A DNA stretch of 64,000 nt from assembly GCF_900110885.1 (NCBI RefSeq), contig NZ_FOFJ01000017.1, forward strand, positions 1 through 64,000, given 5' to 3'. The stretch is from Azotobacter beijerinckii (GTDB lineage Bacteria > Pseudomonadota > Gammaproteobacteria > Pseudomonadales > Pseudomonadaceae). Below are positions 34,914 through 43,677 of this stretch, one piece after another. Position 1 is the first letter of the stretch. Each line of letters starts with the position of its first letter. The notes under the pieces are model-generated. The model saw nothing but the letters and a program-made list of their open reading frames with translations, had not been told where the DNA came from and did no database searches. A program made the translations under genes and the position numbers.

Positions 34914-35184
34914 TTAAAGTGCGGCCAACAAGTCATCCGCCTCGTTGACTGCGACGCCTGCGGAGTGGGAATCGAGGCCGGCATAACCGCCGAGCACGGC
35001 TCGGCGAAAGAACTGCTGGTTGATCCACTGCTCGACCAGCGCCTGTCGAGTTGCGCCGGTAAAGTCTTCCTCGGCGTTGCCGCAATGCCGTTGGCCGAAC
35101 GGCAATCGACCGTACAGGTGAAAAGCCAGCTTGAGCTGATCGGTAGTCCAGCGGTTCGAACTCGTCGCTTTTCGCTCCTCGTCA
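34914..35184 (-). pseudogene. Decayed HNH endonuclease gene
   Basis: Reading the minus strand just after the helicase gene gives SNRWTTDQLKLAFHLYGRLPFG, which matches the N-terminus of HNH endonucleases of the W-x-x-D-Q-L-x-L-A-x-x-L-Y-x-x-L-P-F-G type. It then jumps to ALVEQWINQQFFRRAVLGGYAG, which fits a much later part of the same family just before the HNH site, and stops soon after. The middle and the HNH motif are missing, and the start is in a different frame from the only nearby GTG. I take it as a remnant with an internal deletion and frame loss, formerly the last gene of the operon with the fusion helicase. Confidence 0.6.
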
Positions 35185-38100
35185 CGCCACCTCGAATACC
35201 ACGCTCATCGGCCCGCTGCCGCTATGGCTGCGATACCGTACCGGCCCGTGGTAGACGAAGGGCGCGGCCTTGCCGTTTTCCAGTTTGTTCTCCCGCACGA
35301 ACAGGTGGATGGAGAGGCCGAGTTTCTCGTGGTCGACGATTTCCCGGCCGCGCTTGCCCTCCGGAGTAGTCTTGTTCTGGCTCTGCCAATGAAAGGTTCG
35401 CTCGTCGATCCAGCGATCCAGATAGCGGTGCGCGTCGGCCTTGCCCTGTTTGTTCAGCGTGATCAGCAGCACATGGGCCTTGGCTTTCGGCAGGAACACA
35501 TGTCCGGAATTCCAGTTGCCCGGATTGAACGCCTCGCCGAACAGCGCCGGAATCTCCTCGCGCAGCAGCCGCTGCCCAACCGCCAGTTGCAGCGGGTCGA
35601 GCACCGACTTGAGCCGTGCGAAGGTGCGTAGTTGCTCGGTCAATTCATCGTCGACCGCTATATCGGCGTAGTCGGGGTTGTTGGCGCGCAGGAGGTAGCT
35701 ACCGTCCGCCGCCTTGTGGATCACCCGCAGCAGGTACTGGTTGTCTCCCGCTTCGTCCTGGCGCTCGATGGCCAGGGTGGCGCCGGTGATGGCACCGGCG
35801 CTGTTGGGATTGATCTGCTCCAGCAGCAGGTAGTCGCCGTCGCGGATGGGGTGCTTGCCGCCGTTCATCGAGTTGCCCGAGGCGCGGGCGATGAAGTGGC
35901 GTGCGGGGTCGAGGCGACCGAAGCCTTCGCCGAGCAGACGGTACTCCTCGCCATCCGCGCGGCCGGTCTTGAAGTGGCCGCAGGCGATTTTCAGGTTGGG
36001 GAAGTACGGCAGCTCGGTGCCCGTGCGCGGGACAACGGGCAAGGCGGCCACGGGCGCAGCTTGGGTGGACTGGCGCACCTCATAGGCCGCCAGGCGGTAG
36101 TCGACCAGCTCCTGCACCCATTCGGCGAAGCGCTCCCGGTCCTCTTCAGTCACCTGAAATAACGGCGCGAAGCGCTCATCTTGTGTCGTGAAGTAGCATT
36201 TTTCGCCGGCTTTGCGGTTCCCGCCAATCCAGGCATTGACCGGATTACTCGTCCAATAGCGCAGCCATTGCCGCTCCCGGCCGCTGGCCAGCTGCGCCTG
36301 CTCGGGCGGCAGGTCGGCGAGCAAGGGCCGGCGCCGCCGCAACACCTGCCAGGAGCGCTCCGCCAGCTCGGCGAGCACCGGCGCCTGGCGCCAGCCGTCC
36401 AGTTCCTGAAAGGCCTCCAGCAAGACCATCTTGAAACTCTTGGTCAGGACGGTGATTTCCAGCTCGCGCAGGAACGCCCGATGGGCCGCGAATAGCGCGC
36501 GCTCCGCTTCGTCGAGGTCGCCCATGCCCTCGACCAGAGAGAACCATTCGCCGTACTGCTGGCGCGCCTCTTTGAGGCTTGCCCCGGACCGGTAGAACTC
36601 GCTCAGCGTGGGACGCCGGCCCAGGCTTTCGCGCAGGGCCTGGTAGTCCGGCTGGAGGCTCTCGCCGTCCAGCGCCTTGAGGAAATCGATCAGTTGCAGG
36701 TCGTAGTTGACGAAGCAGCCGTCGGGCAACGCCAGCCGGCGCTCCTCGGCGGCGCGGGCGTATTCGGCCAGTTGCCGGTGGTTCATGCTCCGTCCCATCA
36801 GGGCCTGGGGCTTGTGCAGGAAGCTCTGGTGGTTGCCGATGAAGTCGAGCACCACCAGCTTGTCCTTGCCCGGCGCTTTACGTAGGCCGCGGCCCAGTTG
36901 CTGCAGGAAAAGAATCTTCGATTCGGTGGGGCGCAGCAGCATCACGGTGTCGATGGCCGGTAGGTCGACGCCTTCGTTGAACAGATCCACCGAAAAGATC
37001 GCCTGCAGGCAACCGTCGGCCAGTTGCGCCAGCGCCTCGCCCCGCGACAGCTCGGAACCGGCGTAAACCGCGCTCGCCGCAATCCCGTGCTTGCGGAACT
37101 GCTCGGCCATGAACTCGGCATGACGGACCGACACGCAGAACGCCAGGGTCTTGCGCTGGGCGTGTTGCCGCCAGCTTTTCAGGGCGTGGCGCGCACGGCC
37201 CAGGGTGGCGAGCTTGTGGGCCAACTGCTCGGGGTCGAAGCGGCCGTTGCGCCAGGGAATCTCCCGGTAGTCCACGTCCTCGTCGAAGATTCCGTAGTAG
37301 TGGAAGGGCACCAGCAGTTTGCTTTCGATACCGCGGAACAGATGGGTCTCGAACACCAAGTTGTCGTCGCACAGCGAGAGGATGTCCGAGCAGTCGGTGC
37401 GGTCCGGGGTCGCCGTCAGCCCGAGCAGAAAGGCCGGGACGAAGTGCTGGAGCAGGCGGCGATAGGTCGGCGCGGCGGCGTGGTGGAATTCGTCGACGAC
37501 GATGTAATCGAAATGCTGCGCCGCAAAGCGCTCCAGATGCTCGGCGCGGCCGAGGGTCTGCACCGAGGCGCAGAGCACGTCCGCCTGGCTGTCGCGCTGC
37601 TGGCCGCGGTAGAAGCCGACCCGCCAGTCCGGGCGGATGCGTAGGAAGGTCTCCGCCGCCTGGTTGAGGATTTCCTCGCGGTGGGCGACGAACAGCACGC
37701 GCCGGGCACCGGCCTGGGCGGTGTCGAAGGCCGCCAGCCAGGTCTTGCCAAGACCGGTGGCGAGCACCACCAGGCCGCGCAGGAAGCCGTTCGCACGGGT
37801 TTGCGCCAGGGCTTTCAGGGCTTCGCGCTGCACCGCTGTCGGCTCCGGCAACGGCTCCACCTCCTGGCTACCCGGTGCGACAGCACGCGGCGGCGGAACG
37901 CGCCGCGCCTCGTAGGCGTCGATCCAGGCATGGCTCAGCGGCAGGGCGCGGGGCTGGGCGAACAGCTCTTCGAAACGGCTGCGCGCTTCGAGAAAGCCCG
38001 CATCGCCGGGATAGTCGATGCGGTAGTTCCACTCCAGCCCCTCCTGCAGCGCCTGCCGGCTGATGTTGCTGGAGCCGATGAAGGCCTGGCCGCGCAGGCG

Positions 38101-39045
38101 GCCTTGCTCGTCCTGGCCGGCGAACAGGTAGGCCTTCAGGTGGAAGCTGCCGCTGGCGCACTCAAAGATGCGCACCTGGGCGCCCTGCTCCTGCAGCAAC
38201 ATCAGCCGGCGCAAGGCGTCCGGGTCGGTGACGTCGAGGTAGTCGCTGGTGAGGATGCGCACGCGGGCCGCCGAACCGGGGTGGCCATCCCCGCCCGCAC
38301 GCTCCAAGGCGGCGAGCAGGTCCGGCAGGAGCAGGCGCAGGCCGGTGCTTTTGACGAAGGCCACCGCCAGATCGATCTCGTCGGCACCGTGGATGGCGCG
38401 GCAGAGGTGCGGCAGGAAGGGATTGCCCTCGTCCCCGCTGACCAGGCGCGCCACCGGAGCCGCGGCGCGACGGATCAGGCCGTTGAGCCATTGCTCGCCT
38501 CGTTCCGGGCGCGCATCGGCGGTGCGCCAGCACTGGATATTCGCCACCTGCTCCAGCGGCGCCAACCAGGTACTCAAACGCGCTTCGTCGGCATCGGTGA
38601 AATATCGCCCCTGCTGCCCGCGCTCGCCCTGGCCGAGCTTGAAGCTGCAATAAAACACGCCGCCCGGCTTGAGCGCCCGCCACAGACGGGCCAGGGTCTC
38701 CGGCATCTCGGCCGGAGGCACATGCAGCAGGCTGGCGCAGGCCCAGATGCCGTCGTAGAGCGCCGTTTCCTCGACCTCGGCGAAGCGGCGCACGACCACC
38801 GGCTGGCCCAGGTACTCGCCGGCCAGCCGGGCCAGCGCCGGCGAAGCATCGAAGGCGGTGACCCGGTAACCGCGCGCGAGGAATGCCTTGGCATCGCGCC
38901 CCGAGCCGCAACCGGCGTCGAGGAGATGGCCGCCGGCGGGGATGGCGTCGAGAAAACGCCGGTGGAGTTCGCCCATCTCCAGCCCCACGGTTTCGGCGAA
39001 GAACTGCCGGGCCTGGGTCTCGTAGTAGCGGTGCGTGTCGCTCAA
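35182..39045 (-). CDS. Multidomain MTase-PLD-SF2 helicase-S24-like-DUF3427-type protein
   Basis: A 1287-residue fusion. Residues 1-190: SAM methyltransferase with DAGCGSGRD at 43-51. About 205-375: phospholipase-D-like nuclease with HLKAYLF (302) and GSSN (324). About 400-760: superfamily 2 helicase with ATGLGKT (429-435), DEFHH (518-522), LTATPDR and QQLGRGLRKAPGKDK. About 1030-1145: S24/LexA-like fold with ASGNSMNGG (Ser1059) and GDYLLLE. About 1150-1287: a C-terminal part like DUF3427. TTG at 39045 is the start, with AAGGA nine bases upstream. Helicases with PLD and DUF3427 parts are known near restriction systems. The likely role is defence against foreign DNA, but no phenotype is known to me. 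Downstream lies the decayed HNH gene. Confidence 0.88.
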   Translation of the reverse strand: MSDTHRYYETQARQFFAETVGLEMGELHRRFLDAIPAGGHLLDAGCGSGRDAKAFLARGYRVTAFDASPALARLAGEYLGQPVVVRRFAEVEETALYDGIWACASLLHVPPAEMPETLARLWRALKPGGVFYCSFKLGQGERGQQGRYFTDADEARLSTWLAPLEQVANIQCWRTADARPERGEQWLNGLIRRAAAPVARLVSGDEGNPFLPHLCRAIHGADEIDLAVAFVKSTGLRLLLPDLLAALERAGGDGHPGSAARVRILTSDYLDVTDPDALRRLMLLQEQGAQVRIFECASGSFHLKAYLFAGQDEQGRLRGQAFIGSSNISRQALQEGLEWNYRIDYPGDAGFLEARSRFEELFAQPRALPLSHAWIDAYEARRVPPPRAVAPGSQEVEPLPEPTAVQREALKALAQTRANGFLRGLVVLATGLGKTWLAAFDTAQAGARRVLFVAHREEILNQAAETFLRIRPDWRVGFYRGQQRDSQADVLCASVQTLGRAEHLERFAAQHFDYIVVDEFHHAAAPTYRRLLQHFVPAFLLGLTATPDRTDCSDILSLCDDNLVFETHLFRGIESKLLVPFHYYGIFDEDVDYREIPWRNGRFDPEQLAHKLATLGRARHALKSWRQHAQRKTLAFCVSVRHAEFMAEQFRKHGIAASAVYAGSELSRGEALAQLADGCLQAIFSVDLFNEGVDLPAIDTVMLLRPTESKILFLQQLGRGLRKAPGKDKLVVLDFIGNHQSFLHKPQALMGRSMNHRQLAEYARAAEERRLALPDGCFVNYDLQLIDFLKALDGESLQPDYQALRESLGRRPTLSEFYRSGASLKEARQQYGEWFSLVEGMGDLDEAERALFAAHRAFLRELEITVLTKSFKMVLLEAFQELDGWRQAPVLAELAERSWQVLRRRRPLLADLPPEQAQLASGRERQWLRYWTSNPVNAWIGGNRKAGEKCYFTTQDERFAPLFQVTEEDRERFAEWVQELVDYRLAAYEVRQSTQAAPVAALPVVPRTGTELPYFPNLKIACGHFKTGRADGEEYRLLGEGFGRLDPARHFIARASGNSMNGGKHPIRDGDYLLLEQINPNSAGAITGATLAIERQDEAGDNQYLLRVIHKAADGSYLLRANNPDYADIAVDDELTEQLRTFARLKSVLDPLQLAVGQRLLREEIPALFGEAFNPGNWNSGHVFLPKAKAHVLLITLNKQGKADAHRYLDRWIDERTFHWQSQNKTTPEGKRGREIVDHEKLGLSIHLFVRENKLENGKAAPFVYHGPVRYRSHSGSGPMSVVFEVA

Positions 39046-39083
39046 GGCTGTGCGTCCTTATCCATGGAGGGTTCAGCCGCCGC

Positions 39084-39935
39084 TCAAGTCCGGGTGCCGC
39101 GGCAGTCCGGGTAGTTCGAGCAACCCCAGAATTGCGTGCCGGCCTTGCTGCCGCGCTTGACCGTGCGCCGCACCATGGGCGCGCGGCAGAGCGGGCAATT
39201 CCGGGGCGTGGACGCCGACCGGCCCGACACGCCGGAGATCCAGTAGTCCAGGGTTTCGCCATCGATCAGAGTCAGCTTGCAGCTGGCGGCGAACTGCCGG
39301 GCGTCTTCGGTGAAATGCCCGGAGGTCACCACGAAGCCCCCCGCCGCGCCCTGCGCCGCCACCACCCCGTAGAGTTCGCGCACCACCTTGACGCCGACCT
39401 TGAGGGCGCGCCACTGCTTGCACTGCACCAGAAACCGCTTGCGGCCCTTGCGCAGGACGAGGTCGACGCCGCCGTCCGGTCCGGCGGCCCCGGTTTCCTC
39501 GACGGTATAGCCCTGGCGACGGAAAACCTCTCCGACCAGGCGCTCGAACTGCTGCCAGTCGATCCCATCCGCCGCCGCTCCCGGGTCGCTCAGCGCCTTG
39601 CGAAAGAGTTGGTTCTGCCGGCTGCGCCTGACCACGGAGACCAGCGCGCCGATGCCCAGCAGGCCGGGCAGCAGATACTGCCCGCCCCAGGCGGCGACCG
39701 TGACGAGCGGGTCCAGGGCGAGGTCGGGGTGGCGGGTCAGGTTCTGGACCAGCTTTTCCAGCTCCGCCAGACTGTCGAGGGTGGCCAGGCTGCCCAGCGT
39801 GGGCAGCGGCCCCTGCTCCGCCAGGGGATGCAGGAACCACCAGGCCGCGACGCCGGCAGGCAGGCTCAGCCACCAGGGCAGCCAGGCGCAGAACCGGATC
39901 AGGCCGGCAACGAACGAGCTTTTGCTTCGGGACAA
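39084..39935 (-). CDS. Mrr-type restriction endonuclease with topoisomerase zinc finger
   Basis: A 283-residue membrane-linked nuclease. Two N-terminal helices (residues about 14-35 and 82-100) precede an Mrr_cat domain with the PD-(D/E)xK-like set GPDGGVDLVLRKGRKRFLVQCKQW (Asp, Gln-x-Lys) and the SGHFTEDARQFA motif. The C-terminus has a topoisomerase-type zinc finger: CPLCRAPMVRRT then FWGCSNYPDCRGTR. A TTG at 39935 preceded by AGGAG seven bases away is the best start. It ends 38 bases before the fusion helicase on the same strand, so both may be one operon. Similar proteins are widespread in pseudomonads and may cut modified DNA. Confidence 0.87.
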   Translation of the reverse strand: MSRSKSSFVAGLIRFCAWLPWWLSLPAGVAAWWFLHPLAEQGPLPTLGSLATLDSLAELEKLVQNLTRHPDLALDPLVTVAAWGGQYLLPGLLGIGALVSVVRRSRQNQLFRKALSDPGAAADGIDWQQFERLVGEVFRRQGYTVEETGAAGPDGGVDLVLRKGRKRFLVQCKQWRALKVGVKVVRELYGVVAAQGAAGGFVVTSGHFTEDARQFAASCKLTLIDGETLDYWISGVSGRSASTPRNCPLCRAPMVRRTVKRGSKAGTQFWGCSNYPDCRGTRT

Positions 39936-40187
39936 CGAGGGGCTCCTGTCGGGCAATGCTGCGCCGCTATTCAGGAGCCTTGCCAGGGGGAGCATGCGGA
40001 TCGGGCGGACGGCGCGGCGGCTGTCCATCCTGCCGCCGGTTCCCTGGCAGGCGAGGCAAGCGCTGGACTGAATCACGGTCCGCGGGGATGGGGTGGAATC
40101 GGGCTGCAAGACTACTGCATTACCGCCACGGGCCACAAAGCCCCGCTACGCCCCGGCAAGCCGGAGCGCATCGCCCGGCTCCGCCAT

Positions 40188-40451
40188 CTATTGCCGCAGC
40201 AGCCTCAGTTGCATCTCCAGCCGCTTGCTGCGTGCCCGTTCCGCGCGCAGTGCCGAGCGCAGCTCGCGGCACAGCTTCAACAGCCCTTGTGCTGCGCTGC
40301 GCAAGCGCACCAGGGAGGCCCTGGCCTCGTCGAGCGCCTCCTCCTGCTTGCCGATCCGCCGGCCCTGCAGCAACAGGCCCAGCGCGGACAGGGACAAGCT
40401 CCCCAGCAGCAACACGCTGCCCACATTCCCCAGCAGACCCATAACGTCCAT
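40188..40451 (-). CDS. Small membrane protein with coiled coil
   Basis: An 87-residue protein of unknown function. One N-terminal membrane helix (about residues 5-27) is followed by a long basic alpha-helical stretch rich in Arg, Leu and Glu that could form a coiled coil (EEALDEARASLVRLRSAAQ and on). A GGAGGAG just before the ATG ending at 40451 supports it; an upstream GTG/ATG is less suitable. It is divergent from the WYL regulator gene across 116 bases. Confidence 0.6.
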   Translation of the reverse strand: MDVMGLLGNVGSVLLLGSLSLSALGLLLQGRRIGKQEEALDEARASLVRLRSAAQGLLKLCRELRSALRAERARSKRLEMQLRLLRQ

Positions 40452-40567
40452 CCCCTCTCCTCCGGCAGTACGTCTCATCGAATGACCGCGGCAAGATATG
40501 TAACTTTAAAAGACATATCTAGAATGTAGACTTATACAGGTAAAGTTTTCGCACGGATGGAGAGGCC

Positions 40568-41440
40568 ATGAAACGCGAACAATCGACTGCCCAGGTGCGC
40601 TGGGACCTGGCATTGCGCTATCGGCTGATTGAAACGGTCGCCTGGTGGGAGGGGCGGCTGACCACGCAGCACCTGATGCAGAGCTTCGGCATCAGCCGGC
40701 AGCAGGCCTCCAAGGACATCAACGCCTACATCGCGGAGCATGCGCCCGAAAACCTTACATATGACCGGCAGCTCAAGGGCTACGTGCCCAGCGCGCAGTT
40801 CCAGCCGCGGTTCATCGACGACAGCGCCGACGCCTATCTGCACCTGCTGAACCAGAACCACGATCGTGCACCGCACGTCGAGGGCCTGGCCCTGGCCTAT
40901 GCGCACACCGAAGTGCTGCGGGTGCCGGACCGCACGGTACGCGCCGAGGTGCTGCGGCCGCTGCTCAAGGCCTGTCGCGAGGGGCTGCGCCTGGAAATCG
41001 GCTACGTCTCCCTGGCCAACCCGCAGCCGGAAGGGCGCCTGATCGCGCCCCACACGCTGGTCTACACCGGGATGCGCTGGCACGTGCGCGCCTACTGCGA
41101 GAAGAACCGCGCCTACCGGGACTTCGTGCTGAGCCGCCTGCGCGGCGTGCCGGAACTGCTGGAGGCCTCGGCACACGGCCGCGCCCAAGACGAGGGCTGG
41201 AATGCCGAGGTGACCCTCCGGATCGAGCCGGACCCGCGCCTCAGCGCGGAGCAGCGGGCGATCATCGAGACCGACTACGGCATGCGCGCCGGGCATCTGG
41301 CGGTGGCCAGCCGCGGTGCCCTGGTGCAGTACGTGCTGCAGCGCTTCCAGATCGACACCACCAAGATCGAGCCGAAGGCCGCCGCCCAGCAGATCGTGGT
41401 GGCCAACCTGGAGGAACTGGAGCGTTGGCTCTACAGGTGA
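40568..41440 (+). CDS. WYL-domain transcriptional regulator (BrxR/CapW-like)
   Basis: A 290-residue regulator. The N-terminal wHTH (about residues 10-70, with LIETVAWWEGRLTTQHLMQSFGISRQQASKDINAYI) is followed by a WYL domain from about 130 (LRLEIGYVSLANPQPEGRLIAPHTLVYTGMRWHVRAYCEKN) and a C-terminal WCX part ending LEELERWLY. This layout is that of BrxR and CapW, homodimeric repressors that control BREX, CBASS and other defence genes and sense nucleic acid or nucleotide ligands. GGAGAGG precedes the ATG. It lies beside the Mrr and fusion-helicase operon, so control of these is plausible. Confidence 0.87.
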   Translation: MKREQSTAQVRWDLALRYRLIETVAWWEGRLTTQHLMQSFGISRQQASKDINAYIAEHAPENLTYDRQLKGYVPSAQFQPRFIDDSADAYLHLLNQNHDRAPHVEGLALAYAHTEVLRVPDRTVRAEVLRPLLKACREGLRLEIGYVSLANPQPEGRLIAPHTLVYTGMRWHVRAYCEKNRAYRDFVLSRLRGVPELLEASAHGRAQDEGWNAEVTLRIEPDPRLSAEQRAIIETDYGMRAGHLAVASRGALVQYVLQRFQIDTTKIEPKAAAQQIVVANLEELERWLYR

Positions 41441-41750
41441 GCGATCCATCCCGGTTGGTATCGCGCCCTGTAAGCCATTGCCCACGAATATGGTAAGCAG
41501 GAAATGATCGGAGTCCTTTTCATACCGTACTGGCATAACGCCAACTCGTTGAAAGGCTGGCAGCATCCGCTTTTTCCGGCGCCCGGAAGCGCGCTCGGCG
41601 GGTATTTCCGACCGATTGCCCTGCTCGGGCAGGTCATTAATATCGCTCCCACGTCGACGGATCGACACAGGCCGTCAAGGATGACGGTCAGGGACATCGC
41701 AGGACGACGATTCATCAGGATGATGAACACAGGGAGTGCGAAACAAGCGA

Positions 41751-41785
41751 GGAGGCAGGGGGTGACCCCGCGCCTCCTTTGTTTT
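41751..41785 (+). terminator. Terminator-like hairpin downstream of the WYL gene
   Basis: GGAGGC-A-GGGG pairs with CCCC-GC-GCCTCC (41751-41777) with a small bulge, then TTTGTTTT. It lies 310 bases after the WYL stop. The remaining bases of the gap 41441-41960 show no convincing gene, so it may end a long 3' tail or a small RNA. Confidence 0.6.
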
Positions 41786-41974
41786 GTCCGCGAACAAGCA
41801 GGCCCGGCCATCGACCGCCAGCCGGGTGCCGTCCTTGGCGGAAGGACACCTGCCGGCACAAACGCCGCGCGGCCGGCACCCCACGTGTCCCCGACCACCA
41901 GCCGCTCCGGACGTCGCGATACCCACTCCCCGCGATCGGAGTGGCATCCAGGATTTACCGGAATGCGCGGAAGG

Positions 41975-41995
41975 CCCCGTACTTTTAGTGCGGGG
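41975..41995 (+). repeat. End hairpin of the IS200/IS605 element
   Basis: CCCCGTAC and GTGCGGGG pair (with G-T wobble) around TTTTA. The run TTTTAGTGCGGGGATGG resembles the right-end TTTAGGCCGGGGAGGATG, so both ends carry a related hairpin, or this is a remnant of another right end. Confidence 0.5.
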
Positions 41996-42025
41996 ATGGA
42001 TAGCGCGGGGCGCGCTTAGCGCCCC

Positions 42026-42442
42026 CTATAGCGGCCTCGTCTGCTGTTCGATGTATTGCTTAACAACCGAAAGCGGCGCTCCGCCTACGCATCCAGCGAA
42101 ATAGCTGGGGCTCCATAGCGCGTTGCTCCGGTATGCCGGCGCGATCAGCTCAGGGTGGAGCTGCTTCATTCGACGACTGGAGGCACCCTTCAAGCTGTTC
42201 ACCAGCTTCGAGAGAGCCACCTTCGGCGGATAGTTCACCAGGAGATGAACATGGTCCGTCTCGCCATTGAACTCACGCAGCTCAACCTCGAAGTCTTGGC
42301 AAACCTTTCGGAACAGGTTTTCCAGCGTCTCAAGATGCTCAGACGAAAACACACGCCCTCGGCACTTGGTAACAAAGACCAAATGGGCGTGCAGCTCGAA
42401 AATGCAGTGTCTTCCTGTGCGAATTGCTGTGTCTTCTTTCAT
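42026..42442 (-). CDS. tnpA: IS200/IS605 transposase TnpA (Y1 HUH)
   Basis: A 138-residue Y1 transposase. The metal-binding HUH motif is DHVHLLVNYPP near residue 66, the N-terminal HLVFVTKCRGRVF is a family mark, and the nucleophile Tyr lies in VVKQYIEQQ near the C-terminus. The length (about 130-150) is normal, so it looks intact. It nicks and rejoins single-stranded DNA of the element's ends. It starts back to back with tnpB. Confidence 0.92.
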   Translation of the reverse strand: MKEDTAIRTGRHCIFELHAHLVFVTKCRGRVFSSEHLETLENLFRKVCQDFEVELREFNGETDHVHLLVNYPPKVALSKLVNSLKGASSRRMKQLHPELIAPAYRSNALWSPSYFAGCVGGAPLSVVKQYIEQQTRPL

Positions 42443-42463
42443 GGACCAAATATACTTGACGGC

Positions 42464-43519
42464 ATGAAACAGACCAAGACCCTACAAGTTCGCGTTCGGG
42501 ACAAGCATGCTCCGCTGCTCCGGCAGATGGCCCGCAGCGTCAACTTCGTCTGGAACTATCTGAACGAACTCAGCCAGCGCTCGATCCGTGAGCGTGGAGT
42601 CTTTCTGTCGGCCTACGACATGGATCGGTACACCAAGGGGGCTGGCAAGGAGCTGGCCCTTCACTCCCAGACTCTGCAAGAAGTATCGCGCGAGTATGTG
42701 ACCCGCAGGGTCCAGTTCAAACGCAACCGGCTAGCCTGGCGCAAGTCCGGTGGCGCTCGTCGCTCCCTTGGCTGGACTCCATTTAAGGCCGGCGCGGCCA
42801 GTTGGAAAAACGGTCAGGTCTACCACAACGGCCACTACTTCAAGGTCTGGGATAGCTACGGCCTGAGCCAATACCCGTTCCGCTCGGGCAGTTTCAGTGA
42901 GGATGGCCGGGGCCGCTGGTACTTCAATGTCGTCGTCGAGGTCGATGTTGCCGTGCCGCTCGGCCAGGACGCCATCGGCATAGACTTAGGGCTGAAGGAC
43001 GTAGCGACCTGTAGCGATGGCACCAGGCTGGAGAACAGCCGCTTTTATGGCGGCATGGAGGACAAGCTGGCAACTGCCCAGCGCGCCCACAGGAACTCCC
43101 GCGTCCGAGCGATTCATGCCAAGATCGCCAATCGCCGCAAGGATGCCTTACACAAGTTCAGCCGGTCGCTGGTGAACCGGCACGGCACGATCATCGTGGG
43201 CGACGTAAGCTCCGCGAAACTCGCCCAAACCAGGATGGCCAAGTCGGTACTGGATGCCGGCTGGGGCCAATTGAAAACGATGCTGGCCTACAAATGCGCT
43301 CACGCAGGCATCGTGTTCAAGGAAGTGGGTGAGGCGTACACCACCCGTACCTGTTCATCCTGCGGATCGCTCAGCGGCCCGCAGGGTGTCAACGGACTAC
43401 GAATAAGGGAATGGACCTGCAGTGCGTGTGATGTCACGCACGACCGCGACGTGAACGCGGCCAGGAACATTCTCGCGGCCGGGCATGGCCGTCCAGGAGT
43501 GGGAATCCACGGCCTTTAG
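42464..43519 (+). CDS. tnpB: RNA-guided nuclease TnpB
   Basis: A 351-residue TnpB. RuvC-I is AIGIDLGLKDVAT (Asp174), RuvC-II is IIVGDVSSAKLAQT with Asp247 where most TnpB proteins have Glu, and RuvC-III is THDRDVNAARNIL. Zinc-finger Cys are at 297, 300, 319 and 322. Family members with this GDVSS/GNVSS form carry a Glu in the following VFKEVGEAYTTRTCSSCG segment (287 or 290), which may restore catalysis. TnpB uses a guide RNA from the element's right end to cut DNA. The ATG at 42464 is 21 bases from tnpA; the frame upstream of it has no family sequence. Confidence 0.9.
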   Translation: MKQTKTLQVRVRDKHAPLLRQMARSVNFVWNYLNELSQRSIRERGVFLSAYDMDRYTKGAGKELALHSQTLQEVSREYVTRRVQFKRNRLAWRKSGGARRSLGWTPFKAGAASWKNGQVYHNGHYFKVWDSYGLSQYPFRSGSFSEDGRGRWYFNVVVEVDVAVPLGQDAIGIDLGLKDVATCSDGTRLENSRFYGGMEDKLATAQRAHRNSRVRAIHAKIANRRKDALHKFSRSLVNRHGTIIVGDVSSAKLAQTRMAKSVLDAGWGQLKTMLAYKCAHAGIVFKEVGEAYTTRTCSSCGSLSGPQGVNGLRIREWTCSACDVTHDRDVNAARNILAAGHGRPGVGIHGL

Positions 43520-43540
43520 GCCGGGGAGGATGTCAAGCTA
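43390..43540 (+). ncRNA. Predicted guide (omega) RNA at the tnpB 3' end
   Basis: In this family the guide RNA overlaps the 3' part of tnpB and runs to the right end of the element. Here the hairpin CGGCC-TTTA-GGCCG (43510-43523) followed by GGGAGGATGTCAA fits the scaffold end. Boundaries are estimates; the guide would begin right after the element's end in the flank. Confidence 0.5.
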
Positions 43541-43677
43541 ACCTCCATAGGCTTTGGCAATTCACGATCTGGTGCCGCCCTGGCAGGAATGACATCATTC
43601 GGGACAGACGTCGGCGCATCGAACAGCCCATGTGGCACGCCGACCTGCCGGAATGCTACAGCCTGCAAGGATCTGGC

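Larger units (their letters stand above)
41960..43540. mobile_element. IS200/IS605-family element with divergent tnpA and tnpB
   Basis: The element holds a Y1 transposase gene on the minus strand and a tnpB gene on the plus strand with 21 bases between starts. Hairpins lie near both ends: at 41975-41995 (a CCCCGTAC/GTGCGGGG stem around TTTTA) and 43510-43523 (CGGCC/GGCCG around TTTA). Family members transpose as single strands, do not make target duplications, and recognise such hairpins. Exact ends are not set; the right end is probably just after the GGGGAGGATGTCAA at 43523-43536. Confidence 0.8.

Noticed and set aside
41504..42019. A 171-codon plus-strand frame left of the IS element
   Set aside because: No homology, no ribosome site and it runs through a terminator-like hairpin and into the IS end.
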